Of a DNA stretch of 64,000 bases, positions 48,775 to 57,756 are shown one piece after another. Each line of letters starts with the position of its first letter. The first letter of the stretch is position 1. The stretch comes from CAYXVU01 sp964468725 (GTDB taxonomy: Bacteria > Acidobacteriota > Blastocatellia > UBA7656). The stretch is taken from NCBI GenBank assembly GCA_964468725.1, contig CAYXVU010000002.1, positions 17,013 through 81,012 on the forward strand, in the 5' to 3' direction. The notes under the pieces were generated by a model, which worked only from the letters and a program-made list of their open reading frames with translations, was not told the DNA's origin and made no database searches. A program made the translations under genes and the position numbers.

Positions 48775-49812
48775 ATGAAACCGCCATGGCGCCGATACTG
48801 GAAAGAGATGTTCTATCACCTCAAGTATGTGTTCGGCGGGCTATTGGTCTCCTTGATTGGATTTCTGCTCAATCTCTCTTATTGGCGAGAGCACGGACTG
48901 CTCAAAGGGTTGCTCTCTTCTTTGGCGTTCGGGTTCGTCATCGCGCTGACGATTTGGTCGGTCTTCGCAAGCGTCTTTGCGGCGCTGACGGCGATTCACA
49001 TTCAGACCGGTTGGCCGTTGCGCGTGCCCCGTTATGCTCTCTTTGTGATCGGAGCCTTCGGCATGACATGCGGCCTGTGGATTGTATTGCGGGTGCGTGG
49101 CGAAGGCGTCGGCAATTGGAACTTCTTCTCCGCCAAGGTGTTTGGCGGGAGCGTATTGATCGTCTTCTATCTGCATCTCGCCTATCGGCAGGCGAAAGAA
49201 GATGCGCTGGCGTTGCAAGCAACAGCAGCCGAAGCGCGCTACCAAACCTTAGAGAATCAAATGCGCCCGCACTTCTTGTTCAACGCGCTCAATAGCCTCG
49301 CCGAACTGATCGAATCCGGCCATCCGCGCGCTGCCGACATGACTCACACGCTGGCTGAACTCTATCGCTCGATTCTGCTCAACTCGCAAAAGAAGACCGT
49401 TCCGTTGGCCGCCGAAATGGAGATCGTTCTGCGTTATTTGGAACTGGAGAAACTGCGCTTTGCCGCGCGGCTGGAGTATTCGATTACAGCCCCGGAAGAG
49501 GCGAAAGAGGTTTATGTGCCAAGCTTGATGGCGCAGACGTTGGTCGAAAATGCCGTCAAGCACGGCATCGCCAAGGCGATTGCGGGCGGCAGCATCCACA
49601 TCGAAGTGGCTGCGCAAAACGGACGCTATCGGCTGGCGGTCACCAATTCCGGTCAACCTTTCACCGATGCGGAAGCGACCGGCACCGGATTGGCAAATAC
49701 GCGTGCGCGGCTCGACTTGCTCTACCCCGACCGCCATGAGTTTGGCATCGCAACCGATACCAACGGAAAGACGGTTGCCAGTTTCTATTTTTCTGGAGAG
49801 CCGCTTGACTGA
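48775..49812 (+). CDS. LytS/YehU-type sensor histidine kinase
   Basis: The product has 345 aa. Four membrane helices (about 18-40, 45-70, 80-100, 115-135) are followed by a His_kinase domain with phospho-His166 (MRPHFLFNALNSLAELIE) and an ATPase with LVENAVKHGIA and GTGLANTRARL. No extracytoplasmic sensor domain is large enough to be seen. It overlaps the start of the response regulator gene by 8 bp. Confidence 0.92.
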   Translation: MKPPWRRYWKEMFYHLKYVFGGLLVSLIGFLLNLSYWREHGLLKGLLSSLAFGFVIALTIWSVFASVFAALTAIHIQTGWPLRVPRYALFVIGAFGMTCGLWIVLRVRGEGVGNWNFFSAKVFGGSVLIVFYLHLAYRQAKEDALALQATAAEARYQTLENQMRPHFLFNALNSLAELIESGHPRAADMTHTLAELYRSILLNSQKKTVPLAAEMEIVLRYLELEKLRFAARLEYSITAPEEAKEVYVPSLMAQTLVENAVKHGIAKAIAGGSIHIEVAAQNGRYRLAVTNSGQPFTDAEATGTGLANTRARLDLLYPDRHEFGIATDTNGKTVASFYFSGEPLD

Positions 49813-50560
49813 ATCGCGCCGCATCCTCATCGTTGATGACGAACCGCTCGCACGGCAGCGGTTGACGCGCTATTTACAGGAGAGCCGCTGCGATTTCGCC
49901 CTCGCCGAAGCCGACTCGGGGTTGCAAGCCGTCGAAATGATTCTCACCTTTCAGCCTGATATTATCTTTCTCGATGTCGAGATGCCGGGCTTTTCCGGTT
50001 TCGAAGTGTTGCAGCAATTCAACCGGCGGCCTTTTCAAGTCATCTTTCAGACCGCTTATGACGAATTCGCCCTGCGCGCCTTTGAAGAGTCGGCCTGCGA
50101 TTACCTGCTCAAGCCCTTCACTCTCGAACGTTTCCGGCAAGCATTGGAGCGCGTGCTGGCGCGGGTTGCGAATGAAGAGAGGTTACAGGCGCTCGAAGCT
50201 AAGGTTGCCACACGCGACGGTTATTTGAGCAAGTTGAGCGTCAAACAGGGCGGCAAGCTACGCCTCGTCGAGACGCAAACGATTGCCTGCTTTGTCAGCC
50301 GCGATCACTACACCTGCGCGTATTTCGACGATGAGCGCGAAGCGATCACAGAGCTTTCGCTGACGCGGCTCACCGAACGGCTCGACCCGCAGAGGTTCAT
50401 ACAACTTCATCGCAACAACATTGTGCGCGCGTCGGCCATCGTTGCGCTGACCACAACGAGAGCGGGAGAGATGTGGGTCGAACTGGCCAATGGCATGAAT
50501 CTTGCCGTGTCGCGCAGCCATCGCCGCACGGCGCGCAGGCTTTTGAAAATGGCCGAGTGA
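49805..50560 (+). CDS. LytTR-family response regulator
   Basis: The product has 251 aa. The TTG start at 49805 lies inside the end of the kinase gene after GGAGAG; the frame extends upstream only as a shadow of the kinase. The receiver domain has VDDEPLARQRL, the phospho-Asp in IIFLDVEMPGFSG and KPFT. The C-terminal LytTR DNA-binding domain (about 140-250) has FVSRDHYTCAYF and FIQLHRNNIVRASAIV. It acts with the adjacent LytS-like kinase; targets unknown. Confidence 0.92.
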   Translation: MTESRRILIVDDEPLARQRLTRYLQESRCDFALAEADSGLQAVEMILTFQPDIIFLDVEMPGFSGFEVLQQFNRRPFQVIFQTAYDEFALRAFEESACDYLLKPFTLERFRQALERVLARVANEERLQALEAKVATRDGYLSKLSVKQGGKLRLVETQTIACFVSRDHYTCAYFDDEREAITELSLTRLTERLDPQRFIQLHRNNIVRASAIVALTTTRAGEMWVELANGMNLAVSRSHRRTARRLLKMAE

Positions 50561-50647
50561 CGCAGGCAACCGGCTAACCTGCGAATGATGGACGCCGAAT
50601 GATTCTGCCGTCCGGTTCGCGCCATCGGTCTTTGACGACTGCGATCT

Positions 50648-51325
50648 TCAGCGATGCAAGCGGCGTTGGACGGCCTCGCCGGTCAACTCGCGCAGAGCGT
50701 CTGCGGCAATCCATTTGGCCGACTTCGCATCGAGTCGCTGAATCTCTCTGGCCGTAGCAATGGCTTTGATATTCAAGGCGAGGTTACGTTTACCGATTTG
50801 CCGAAGCGCCCAGTTGATAGCCTTTTTGACGAAGTTTCGCTCATCACGCGCTTCGCGCTTCAAAAGCGGCAGAAAGCGTTCGAAAACCAGATCGGGCGCT
50901 TTCTTATCATGAACCGCCAGCACGGCGATGAGGACAAAGCCCGCGCGTTTGACGAACTCTTCGTCGCGCTTCGTCCATTCGAAGGCTTTGCGACGCGCCA
51001 GTTCGGTTTTGCGAAAGAGGTAGGAGCAACAGCCATCGCAGATGTCCCACGAGTCGAAGTCTCTCACCCAACGTTCCATCTGTTCATCGTCGGTGCGTTT
51101 CGGGTCAGCGATGAGGGCGGCGATTAAGCGCGCTTCGCGGATTCCCGAAGCCCACAGTTGTTCGGCCAATTCATGATTGCGGCCAACGGTTTTGGCAGTC
51201 GCGTGAATGACGGGCGCAGGAATGCCAAGCGCATTTTGCGGATTGATGCCATAGCGCGCCATGCCGCGCCGATTCTCTTCGTTCCGCAGAGATTTGAGAT
51301 AGCGAATGATCTCGCGATAGGTCAC
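50648..51325 (-). CDS. AlkD-like HEAT-repeat DNA alkylation repair protein
   Basis: The product has 225 aa, an all-helical HEAT-repeat fold. RRGMARYGIN, FDSWDICDGCCSYLF, KAFEWTKRDEEFVKRAGFVLI and DERNFVKKAINWALRQIGKRN match the AlkD family, which removes bulky alkylated bases without base flipping. Some members lack glycosylase activity. It is a monocistronic minus-strand gene between a two-component regulator and a YjbQ-family gene. Confidence 0.85.
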   Translation of the reverse strand: MTYREIIRYLKSLRNEENRRGMARYGINPQNALGIPAPVIHATAKTVGRNHELAEQLWASGIREARLIAALIADPKRTDDEQMERWVRDFDSWDICDGCCSYLFRKTELARRKAFEWTKRDEEFVKRAGFVLIAVLAVHDKKAPDLVFERFLPLLKREARDERNFVKKAINWALRQIGKRNLALNIKAIATAREIQRLDAKSAKWIAADALRELTGEAVQRRLHR

Positions 51326-51591
51326 AACGATTCTCCCATCGGTTGGATTATCGGTTGCCGGACAACGCGCAAGGATTATGCAGACGGGCGGACGCTCTGC
51401 AAAGCGGCAGGGGAGTAAAATGAAAGGCTCAGAGGTTGCCGAGGGTCATTCCGTTCTCGGTCAGAGCAGAACCCAAAGAGAGAGGATAGATTCGGACGCG
51501 CTCACCGGATTCGTGAATATCCGCCGCATCCGTGTTCGACAGAATGGCTCTGAGGGTTGTCATTGTCTGCAGCATGACGATAATCAAGTCT

Positions 51592-52011
51592 ATGAAGAGT
51601 TTTCGCAAAGAGTTGTGGTTCGAGGTTCCGACGCGACGCGCCTTTCTCAACATCACGAGTGAGGTGGCCAATTGCGTGCGCGACAGTGGCGTTCAGGAAG
51701 GTCTATGCTTAGTCAATGCCATGCACATCACTGCCTCCGTTTTTATCAACGATGATGAACGCGGCCTGCATCACGACTATGAGGTCTTTTTAGAGCGTCT
51801 CGCGCCGCACCAACCGGTTGACCAATATCGCCACAATGACACCGGCGAAGACAATGCCGACGCCCATATCAAACGCCAACTGATGGGGCGCGAAGTCGTC
51901 GTCGCCATCACCAACGGACGATTGGATTTCGGTACGTGGGAACAGATTTTTTATGGCGAATTCGATGGCCGACGTCGCAAACGCGTCCTCGTCAAGATCA
52001 TCGGGGAATAA
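51592..52011 (+). CDS. YjbQ family protein (UPF0047)
   Basis: The product has 139 aa. The start at 51592 (MKSFRKELWFEVPTRRAF) is preferred over a TTG-type extension upstream. GLCLVNAMHITASVFINDDERGLHHDYEVFLERLAP and DTGEDNADAHIKRQLMGREVVVAITNGRLDFGTWEQIFYGEFDG are the complete family core with conserved His. Some members complement thiamine-phosphate synthase loss and may carry phosphatase-like activity. It sits immediately before acetate kinase (5 bp). Confidence 0.92.
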   Translation: MKSFRKELWFEVPTRRAFLNITSEVANCVRDSGVQEGLCLVNAMHITASVFINDDERGLHHDYEVFLERLAPHQPVDQYRHNDTGEDNADAHIKRQLMGREVVVAITNGRLDFGTWEQIFYGEFDGRRRKRVLVKIIGE

Positions 52012-52016
52012 GAGAG

Positions 52017-53239
52017 ATGAATGTCCTCGTACTCAATTGCGGCAGTTCGACGATCAAGTTTCAACTGATCTCGACCGACCTCGAACAGTTGGCACAAGAC
52101 GCCGACGAGCGCCTAGCGCGCGGCACGATTGAACGCATCGGCGGCGAAGCAATCCTCACGTTGCAAGCGGAGAGGGGCAAACCGCAACGCTCGACCGCTG
52201 CCCTGCGCGATATTCGCGCGGCGGTCGCGTTCATCGTCCAATGGGCGTCATCCGACGCTTCCGGCATTGCGCCGATTCAAAGCATCGCCGACATTCACGC
52301 GGTCGGACATCGTGTTGTGCATGGCGGCGAACGCTTCACCCAATCGGCGCTCATCACCGATGAAGTGATGCAGGGCATCGAAGACTGCATCGAATTAGCG
52401 CCGCTGCACAATCCGGCAAACCTCAAAGGCATTTTGGCGGCGCGCGAACTGTTTGGCGCAGGCCTGCCGCAAGTCGCCGTCTTTGACACAGCCTTTCACC
52501 AAACCCTGCCGGAGTCGGCCTATCTCTACGCTCTGCCCTATCAACTCTATCGCCGCCATCGCATTCGAAGGTACGGCTTTCATGGCACGTCACATCGTTT
52601 TGTCGCCCATCGCTACCGTCAGTTGCGCGGCATCGCCCGCGAAGCCGTCAACATTATTACCCTGCATCTGGGCAATGGATGTTCGGCGGCGGCGATTCGC
52701 GGCGGCCATTCGTTCGACACGTCAATGGGGTTGACGCCGCTTGAGGGATTGGTGATGGGCACGCGCAGCGGCGACCTCGATCCCGCCATCATAGATTTCA
52801 TCGAAACCAAAGAAGGGTTATCGGCGCAGGAAGTCGAAAGCTTGCTCAACAAACAATCGGGCTTGCTCGGCCTATCGGGGCTGACCAACGACATGCGCGA
52901 CCTGCTTGATGAAGCCCATACGCACAACGACCGCCGCGCCAAATTGGCGATAGAGATATTCTGTTACCGGGCGCGCAAATATATCGGCGCCTATCTGGCA
53001 GCGATGGGCGGAGCCGATGCCATCGNNNNNNNNNNAACTCCGCAGAGATTCGCACCCGCATCTGTGATGGTTTGGAATGGATGGGGCTGGAACTTGATGG
53101 TGAGCAAAATGCTTTGCATCAACTGGGCAAAGAAGGTGTGATTAGCAAAAGCGGAGCGCGGCTGGCCGCCTATGTGATTCCGACCGATGAAGAGTTATTG
53201 ATTGCCCGCGACACGGTTCGTTGCGTGCGCAGCGCGTAG
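52017..53239 (+). CDS. ackA: Acetate kinase, interrupted by an assembly gap
   Basis: It starts at 52017 with NVLVLNCGSSTIKF. HRVVHGGERF, HNPANL, VFDTAFHQTLPE, RRYGFHGTSHRFV, LGNGCSAAAI and SFDTSMGLTPLEGLVMGTRSGDLDP are intact. The frame enters a 10-N run at codon 337 (GGADAI) and resumes in another frame at 53036 with NSAEIRTRICDGL, ending at 53239 with the usual VIPTDEELLIARDT. Known AckA sequence predicts about eight missing codons (VFTxGIGE), so the run of Ns is a placeholder, not a true frameshift. It interconverts acetate and acetyl phosphate. No phosphotransacetylase gene is visible here. Confidence 0.92.
53026..53035. other. Assembly gap (10 Ns) inside ackA
   Basis: Exactly ten Ns. 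Comparing the flanking AckA codons with the conserved segment suggests that the true gap is about 23 nt, not 10. Confidence 0.95.
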
Positions 53240-53414
53240 AGGTACAGCCGCTAGCGATTTGCCCTTTGGCGTGATGAAACCGCTATACTGCCGAGACGTA
53301 AAGAACACGGAGAGCAGGCTCTTCAGCATTACTCCCTCTTGCCTCTTACAACCAAGCGACGAAAGGAATGAGGCACAAGCGCCCCATTCCCTTCCTTCGA
53401 CCTGCCTCACCGAC

Positions 53415-53957
53415 TCATTGCACCTTTACCTGCACGGGTTCGATGGTCGGCGGGGTCACCGTCGGCATCGTCAGTTTCAAGAGGCCATCGGCGAGCGCAG
53501 CTTCGACCTTCGCCGGATCAATTTCGGCAGGCAGGTCAATGGTGCGGAAGAATTCTTGCGAGCAGCGTTCCGTATAGAGCGTGTTGTCGGTCTGCTGTTG
53601 GGCAGACTTCTCCTTCTTGCCGCTGATGGTGAGGCGCTGAGGTTCAGCGCAGACGTGAATATCCGGTGCGGTAAAGCCCGGCACTTCCGCCTTCACCAAC
53701 AATTTGCCGTCCACTTGCTTCAGTTCATAGGGCAAGGGGCGCAAGAGTTCGGACTCTGCGCGGAGCCAATCTTCTTCTTCATGCCCGTTTTCCCGGCCTC
53801 GTCCTTCGAAGAATTCATAAGCGCGTTTGGCAATCGTTTCATAGATTTCCTTCATGCGTTCTACCATGCTGTCCAATTCAACGAGGAGAGGGGTCTTCGT
53901 GGTTGCCGTCGGTTGCGCCTCAGCAACCGCTCTTTGCTCTTTCACATTAGCGCTCAT
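53415..53957 (-). CDS. Hsp20/alpha-crystallin small heat-shock protein
   Basis: The product has 180 aa. The start at 53957 follows AAGGAG; an ATG at 53987 upstream is in frame. An Ala/Thr/Glu-rich N-terminus (about 1-40) is followed by a helix, then the alpha-crystallin domain with LKQVDGKLLVKAEVPGFTAPDIHVCAEPQRLTISGKKE and IDPAKVEAALADGLLKLTMP. It prevents aggregation of unfolded protein. It lies near a second Hsp20, a BON and a DUF4956 gene. Confidence 0.92.
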   Translation of the reverse strand: MSANVKEQRAVAEAQPTATTKTPLLVELDSMVERMKEIYETIAKRAYEFFEGRGRENGHEEEDWLRAESELLRPLPYELKQVDGKLLVKAEVPGFTAPDIHVCAEPQRLTISGKKEKSAQQQTDNTLYTERCSQEFFRTIDLPAEIDPAKVEAALADGLLKLTMPTVTPPTIEPVQVKVQ

Positions 53958-54068
53958 AATCGCACTCCTTTCGGCTGATGAGTTCACCTGTTGGTAACGG
54001 ATCTCGCTACCTTTCTAAAGGGGTAAGGAGCAAGAAATGTGCCGAAGAAATCATCCAGTATTAGCCAA

Positions 54069-54113
54069 ATTTCCGCTCTGCCTCTAGCCCCGTAGGGAAA
54101 ATTTTCCGCTCTG
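54069..54113. promoter_or_regulatory. Palindrome and direct repeat upstream of Hsp20
   Basis: The perfect 12-bp palindrome GGAAAATTTTCC (54096-54107) overlaps the second of two copies of TTTCCGCTCTG (near 54070 and 54103). The element is about 110-155 bp upstream of the minus-strand Hsp20 start. It may be an operator. Confidence 0.35.
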
Positions 54114-54138
54114 GTGTGCCAATTCGCCCACCGAGCGT

Positions 54139-55140
54139 TTAGCGATAGATGTAGGAGTTACTCCTTTTCTGTTGCCATTCGATGCTGTCCACATTGGCGG
54201 CATCAACGGCAAAGAGTTCATCGCTCAGCCGGTCTGTGCTGATATTGGGCGGGATGCTCATATAGTAGACGATCTTGCCAAGCGGGTCGTCTTGATCCTC
54301 CTGATCCAACTGCCGAACCTCTGCGTTGAAATGATGCTTTTCGAAAATCTCTTTGAGCGCTTCATGCGTGCCGCTCACATCGCGGGTGCGTACCTTCAAT
54401 TCCAACGCGCGAAAAACCTGCGCCGGTTCGTAGCACTCCAAAACCCACAATAACAACAGGACGAATCCGGTAAAGAGGCTCGCCAACAGCAAATGACCAA
54501 CGCCCGTCGCCAGCCCGATGCTTAGTCCGATGAGCATCACCGTCACTTCTTTGGGGTCGCGGATATTGGTGCGAAAGCGCACCAGCGAAGCGGCGGCAAA
54601 GATGCCAAAAGCGCGCGCCGCGCTATCCGCCACGATCATCATCAAGGCGCACGCCACAACCGCCAACAGAATCTGACTCTGCGCGACATACGGGTTGCGC
54701 TGCACCACCCGCATATACCGATACGGACGATAAGCCAAAATGGCAGCCAGCACCGTCGCCAATAACAGCCGCACCGTTGCCGTCAGCAACACCGCTTTGT
54801 AATCGAGCGAGCTGTGATGTTCCGAAAATAGATCCTGATTGCCGAAGATCAGCGAAAAGACCGAATCTTTCTTGTTTTCTGTTGGGGTTTCGGTATTCGG
54901 CGCGGACGGCTCGTTTCCGGCTTCAGCGGTCGCCGCCGCAGGCTGGCCGCTTCGTCCGGCGGGCGCCGATTGCCCCCATGACAGACTGCGCGTCAGCCCG
55001 ACAAGCGCCAGCGCAACCGCTACGATCAACAGCAAGCGCAGAAACCAACCGAAGCTGCGTTCCCGTCTGACCGGCATCTTCTCCTCTTTATTGGCAGGCA
55101 GAGTCTCTGTGTGCAGTCGTCGCCCTGGTTCGATTTTCAT
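54139..55140 (-). CDS. DUF4956 membrane protein
   Basis: The product has 333 aa from the ATG at 55140; an ATG at 55170 is in frame. One N-terminal helix (about 25-45), a Pro/Ala/Ser/Glu-rich linker (about 50-95) and four to five helices lead to the DUF4956 signature AAASLVRFRTNIRDPKEVTVMLIGLSIGL. A soluble C-terminal domain of about 100 residues resembles an ACT-like or ferredoxin-like fold (VFRALELKVRTRDVSGTHEALKEIFEKHHF). Function is unknown. Its upstream region shares two blocks with that of the BON gene. Confidence 0.82.
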   Translation of the reverse strand: MKIEPGRRLHTETLPANKEEKMPVRRERSFGWFLRLLLIVAVALALVGLTRSLSWGQSAPAGRSGQPAAATAEAGNEPSAPNTETPTENKKDSVFSLIFGNQDLFSEHHSSLDYKAVLLTATVRLLLATVLAAILAYRPYRYMRVVQRNPYVAQSQILLAVVACALMMIVADSAARAFGIFAAASLVRFRTNIRDPKEVTVMLIGLSIGLATGVGHLLLASLFTGFVLLLLWVLECYEPAQVFRALELKVRTRDVSGTHEALKEIFEKHHFNAEVRQLDQEDQDDPLGKIVYYMSIPPNISTDRLSDELFAVDAANVDSIEWQQKRSNSYIYR

Positions 55141-55213
55141 GATCAATTCCCACCCTTCTGTTTCGGGCACGCGCGTTCAGGCGACCGGTTACGAAATTCA
55201 CCCTGCAAAAGCA

Positions 55214-55310
55214 GTGCCCAAACGAAAGGGGAGGCTTGCAACGGGAAGCGGACACAACCAAAAGAGGGAGTGAGCAAAGTTTCGCAAGGGTTGCGTGAAA
55301 GCCCGCAAAC
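55214..55310 (-). promoter_or_regulatory. Shared upstream block, copy before the DUF4956 gene
   Basis: Plus-strand GTGCCCAAACGA (55214-55225) and GTTGCGTGAAAGCCCGCAAAC (55290-55310) lie 74 and 150 bp upstream of the start at 55140. Near-identical blocks occupy nearly the same places before the BON gene (56190-56278). This points to shared regulation or a duplicated leader. Confidence 0.5.
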
Positions 55311-55344
55311 AGCCTTCTGCGCAGGTAATCGGGGCAAGACAAGA

Positions 55345-55406
55345 ATAGCGGGCGAATGGTGTTTGCGGCTCGGGGGGCCGTACTCAAACAGTCATCCGCC
55401 CGCTAT
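55345..55406. other. Long hairpin between BON and DUF4956 genes
   Basis: ATAGCGGGCG (55345-55354) pairs perfectly with CGCCCGCTAT (55397-55406). Inside, TGTTTG/CAAACA (55360-55365/55385-55390) and CGGC/GCCG (55366-55369/55377-55380) also pair. It lies 32 bp after the BON stop on the minus strand. It may be a terminator (downstream TTCTTGTCTTG is only mildly U-rich) or a structured leader. Confidence 0.5.
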
Positions 55407-55437
55407 GTGGCGAAAGGGGTTGCCCGCCTAGTTGGCA

Positions 55438-56109
55438 TCACAGATAGGGATTGATCACCAGGCGGTCTTTCACATCGCGCACGCCTCTGGCGTGACTGAC
55501 CGCACCCATAATGGCGCGCTTTTCCTCCCACGAATGCACGCGCCCGGAGAGAGTCACTTCTCCGTCACTCACGTCTACCTGAATGCGGTCAGCCTCGCGT
55601 TCCGCGCGCCGCGCGAGCGCTTCTTCAATGATCCCTTGCACCTCTGTGGACCTGATTCGCGGCGCTTCGACTTCGATCTTGTTGATGACGCCGCGCACGC
55701 CTGCCAGATGTTTGATGGCGCGTTCGCTGTCTTGGCGTTCGCGCAGCAACTTCACCTTCCCTTCCATGGTTACCCAACCATTCGAAACGGTTGACTGAAT
55801 GTCTCGATCCGGAACCCACACATCCCATTCCAAGGCGCGGCGCACGGCATGAGCAATCTCCACATCGGTATGCTCGTGTTCCTCGAAGCCTTTCACCGTC
55901 AGTTCGTTGGCCACATCAAAGACGCCAATCACTTTATGCGCGGCCTCCTGCGCCGCCAGTTTCTTGGCATAATTGCTGACCGTGCCGGTCAAGGTCACCA
56001 CCCCTTTGTCAACCGCCACGCCGATGGCCGTCTCGTCAATCCGGCTATCCCATTTGAGTTCTTGCATGACCTCTTCTTGAATCTGCAAATCGGTTTTTAC
56101 GGCGATCAT
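55438..56109 (-). CDS. BON-domain protein (OsmY-like), three BON domains
   Basis: The product has 223 aa. The start at 56109 follows AGAGAGGTGAGA. Three BON repeats are visible: IQEEVMQELKWDSRID..GVVTLTGTVSNYAKKLAAQEAAHKVIG, IAHAVRRALEWDVWVPDRDI..GWVTMEGKVKLLRERQDSERAIKHLAGVRGVINKIEV and IIEEALARRAEREADRIQV..GEVTLSGRVHSWEEKRAIMGAVSHARGVRDVKDRLVI. There is no signal peptide, so it is cytosolic unless exported by other means. BON domains bind phospholipid membranes and often mark osmotic or stress proteins. Confidence 0.92.
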   Translation of the reverse strand: MIAVKTDLQIQEEVMQELKWDSRIDETAIGVAVDKGVVTLTGTVSNYAKKLAAQEAAHKVIGVFDVANELTVKGFEEHEHTDVEIAHAVRRALEWDVWVPDRDIQSTVSNGWVTMEGKVKLLRERQDSERAIKHLAGVRGVINKIEVEAPRIRSTEVQGIIEEALARRAEREADRIQVDVSDGEVTLSGRVHSWEEKRAIMGAVSHARGVRDVKDRLVINPYL

Positions 56110-56189
56110 GGTTCTCACCTCTCTTTCTCTTCGCTTGCTGTTTTTAATAGGAGCAACCGTTGTGCCGTCACCCAAAAGGGCGAAATTGT

Positions 56190-56278
56190 GTGCCCGAACG
56201 ATGTTCACCCATCACCGTTGCGAGAACTTCCCCAGCGTGCGAGAAGTTGCACAAAAGGTTGCGCGAAAGGCCGCAAAA
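56190..56278 (-). promoter_or_regulatory. Shared upstream block, copy before the BON gene
   Basis: GTGCCCGAACGA (56190-56201) and GTTGCGCGAAAGGCCGCAAAA (56258-56278, plus strand) lie 81 and 149 bp upstream of the BON start. The second block also lies 140 bp before the divergent Hsp20 gene at 56420. The whole space 56110-56419 contains no other gene that I can support. Confidence 0.5.
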
Positions 56279-56419
56279 CGCACACCGCAGATTGCCGATT
56301 GACGGTCTTCGGTACGGCACAAAGTTTGCGAACTGGTTGAGTGAACCCGGCGCATCTGCTCTTTGAGGAGCATAGTTGGGATGCGTTGGCCAATCATCAA
56401 AAGAAAGGAGGGTCTGATC

Positions 56420-56884
56420 ATGAAAATGGGAACGGCATTAGCCCCGATTCGGTCGTTTCGCGAGATGATGACAACCGACCCGTGGCGCACTCTTGAGGAG
56501 CGCATGAGTCGCTTGTTCGAACCGACCTTTGCCGGTGAAGCCTTTGCGCTGACTACCTGGACGCCGTCGTGCGATATCTACGAAGCGGACAATCACTATG
56601 TTCTCAAAGTCGAACTCCCCGGCCTGAAGAGAGAGGACGTGAAGATCAACATCGAGAACAACGTGTTGACCATTCGCGGCGAGCGCAAGTTCGAAGAAGA
56701 GACCAAACGCGAAAACTTCCGTCGCCTTGAACGCAGCTATGGTGAATTTATGAGAAGTTTCACGTTGCCCGGTGAGATTGATGCCAATCACATCAAAGCC
56801 GAATACAAGGACGGCTTGCTCGAAGTTCTGTTACCGAAGAATGAAAGGGCCAAGCCGAAGGCCATCGAAGTGAAGGTCGGCTAA
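56420..56884 (+). CDS. Hsp20/alpha-crystallin small heat-shock protein
   Basis: The product has 154 aa. The start at 56420 follows AAAGGAGGG; an upstream in-frame ATG at 56363 lies in repeats. The domain shows WTPSCDIYEADNHYVLKVELPGLKREDVKINIENNVLTIRGERKFEEE and EIDANHIKAEYKDGLLEVLLPKNERAKPKAIEV. It is of the common bacterial HspA/IbpA type and differs from the minus-strand Hsp20 at 53415, which has a much longer N-terminus. Confidence 0.95.
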   Translation: MKMGTALAPIRSFREMMTTDPWRTLEERMSRLFEPTFAGEAFALTTWTPSCDIYEADNHYVLKVELPGLKREDVKINIENNVLTIRGERKFEEETKRENFRRLERSYGEFMRSFTLPGEIDANHIKAEYKDGLLEVLLPKNERAKPKAIEVKVG

Positions 56885-57018
56885 TTATTCACTGTCTTCA
56901 TCCTACTCCGTCCGGGAACCGGGCCGAGGTGAATGGGTAGCACCGGCGGCCTGCGCCACAAAGCGCATCTCAGTCTCCAAACTGCGATGCGCTTTGTTCA
57001 TTGCGAGGAGGAAACGCC

Positions 57019-57750
57019 ATGCATGAGCTTTCCATTGCCAACCCCGAACGCGCAGTTTTTCATATCCATCAGGTGTCGAAGGTCTATCGCCTGGGGGAGG
57101 TCGAAGTTCACGCGCTGCGCGCCGTTGATCTCGATCTATATGCCGGAGAGTTTATTGTCTTGCTCGGCCCTTCCGGCAGCGGCAAATCCACCTTGCTCAA
57201 TATCCTTGGCGGGTTGGATGTGCCAACGGGCGGCGAAGTACAATACCTCGATCATAATCTGACCTCCGCCGATGATCGCGGGTTGACAAAGTTTCGTCGT
57301 CAGCACGTCGGCTTCGTCTTTCAGTTTTACAATTTGATTCCCAGCCTCACGGCGTTGGAGAACGTTGCTTTGGTCACAGAGATCAGCGAACACCCGATGG
57401 ATGCGACCGAAGCCTTACAACTCGTCGGTCTGGGCGACCGGCTGCATCATTTCCCGGCGCAGCTTTCCGGCGGCGAACAACAGCGCGTAGCCATTGCCCG
57501 CGCCATCGCCAAACGCCCGGATGTCTTGTTATGCGATGAGCCGACCGGCGCTCTCGATTACGCAACTGGCAAGGTCGTGCTGGAAGCCTTAGAGCGCGTC
57601 AATCAAGAGTTGGGTACGACGACCGTCGTCATTACCCACAATGCGGCCATTGCCGCCATGGCCGACCGCGTCGTGCAGATCAGCAGCGGCAGAATCATAG
57701 AGATTCGTCGCAATGCGAGCAAAGCCAGACCGGCGGACTTAGTCTGGTGA
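57019..57750 (+). CDS. ABC exporter ATP-binding protein (MacB/LolD-type)
   Basis: The product has 243 aa with the ATG at 57019 after AGGAGGAAAC. Walker A GPSGSGKSTL, Q-loop FVFQFYNLIPSLTALENV, signature LSGGEQQRVAIARAIAKRP, Walker B LLCDEPTGALD and VITHN are intact. The motif set is that of the MacB/LolD/DevA group. The next two genes encode its permease and periplasmic adaptor. The gene order is ATPase, permease, adaptor. Confidence 0.95.
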   Translation: MHELSIANPERAVFHIHQVSKVYRLGEVEVHALRAVDLDLYAGEFIVLLGPSGSGKSTLLNILGGLDVPTGGEVQYLDHNLTSADDRGLTKFRRQHVGFVFQFYNLIPSLTALENVALVTEISEHPMDATEALQLVGLGDRLHHFPAQLSGGEQQRVAIARAIAKRPDVLLCDEPTGALDYATGKVVLEALERVNQELGTTTVVITHNAAIAAMADRVVQISSGRIIEIRRNASKARPADLVW

Positions 57751-57756
57751 TGAGGA

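Noticed and set aside
53036..53141. Real frameshift in acetate kinase
   Set aside because: The change of frame coincides with the N run, and the family alignment explains it by missing bases.
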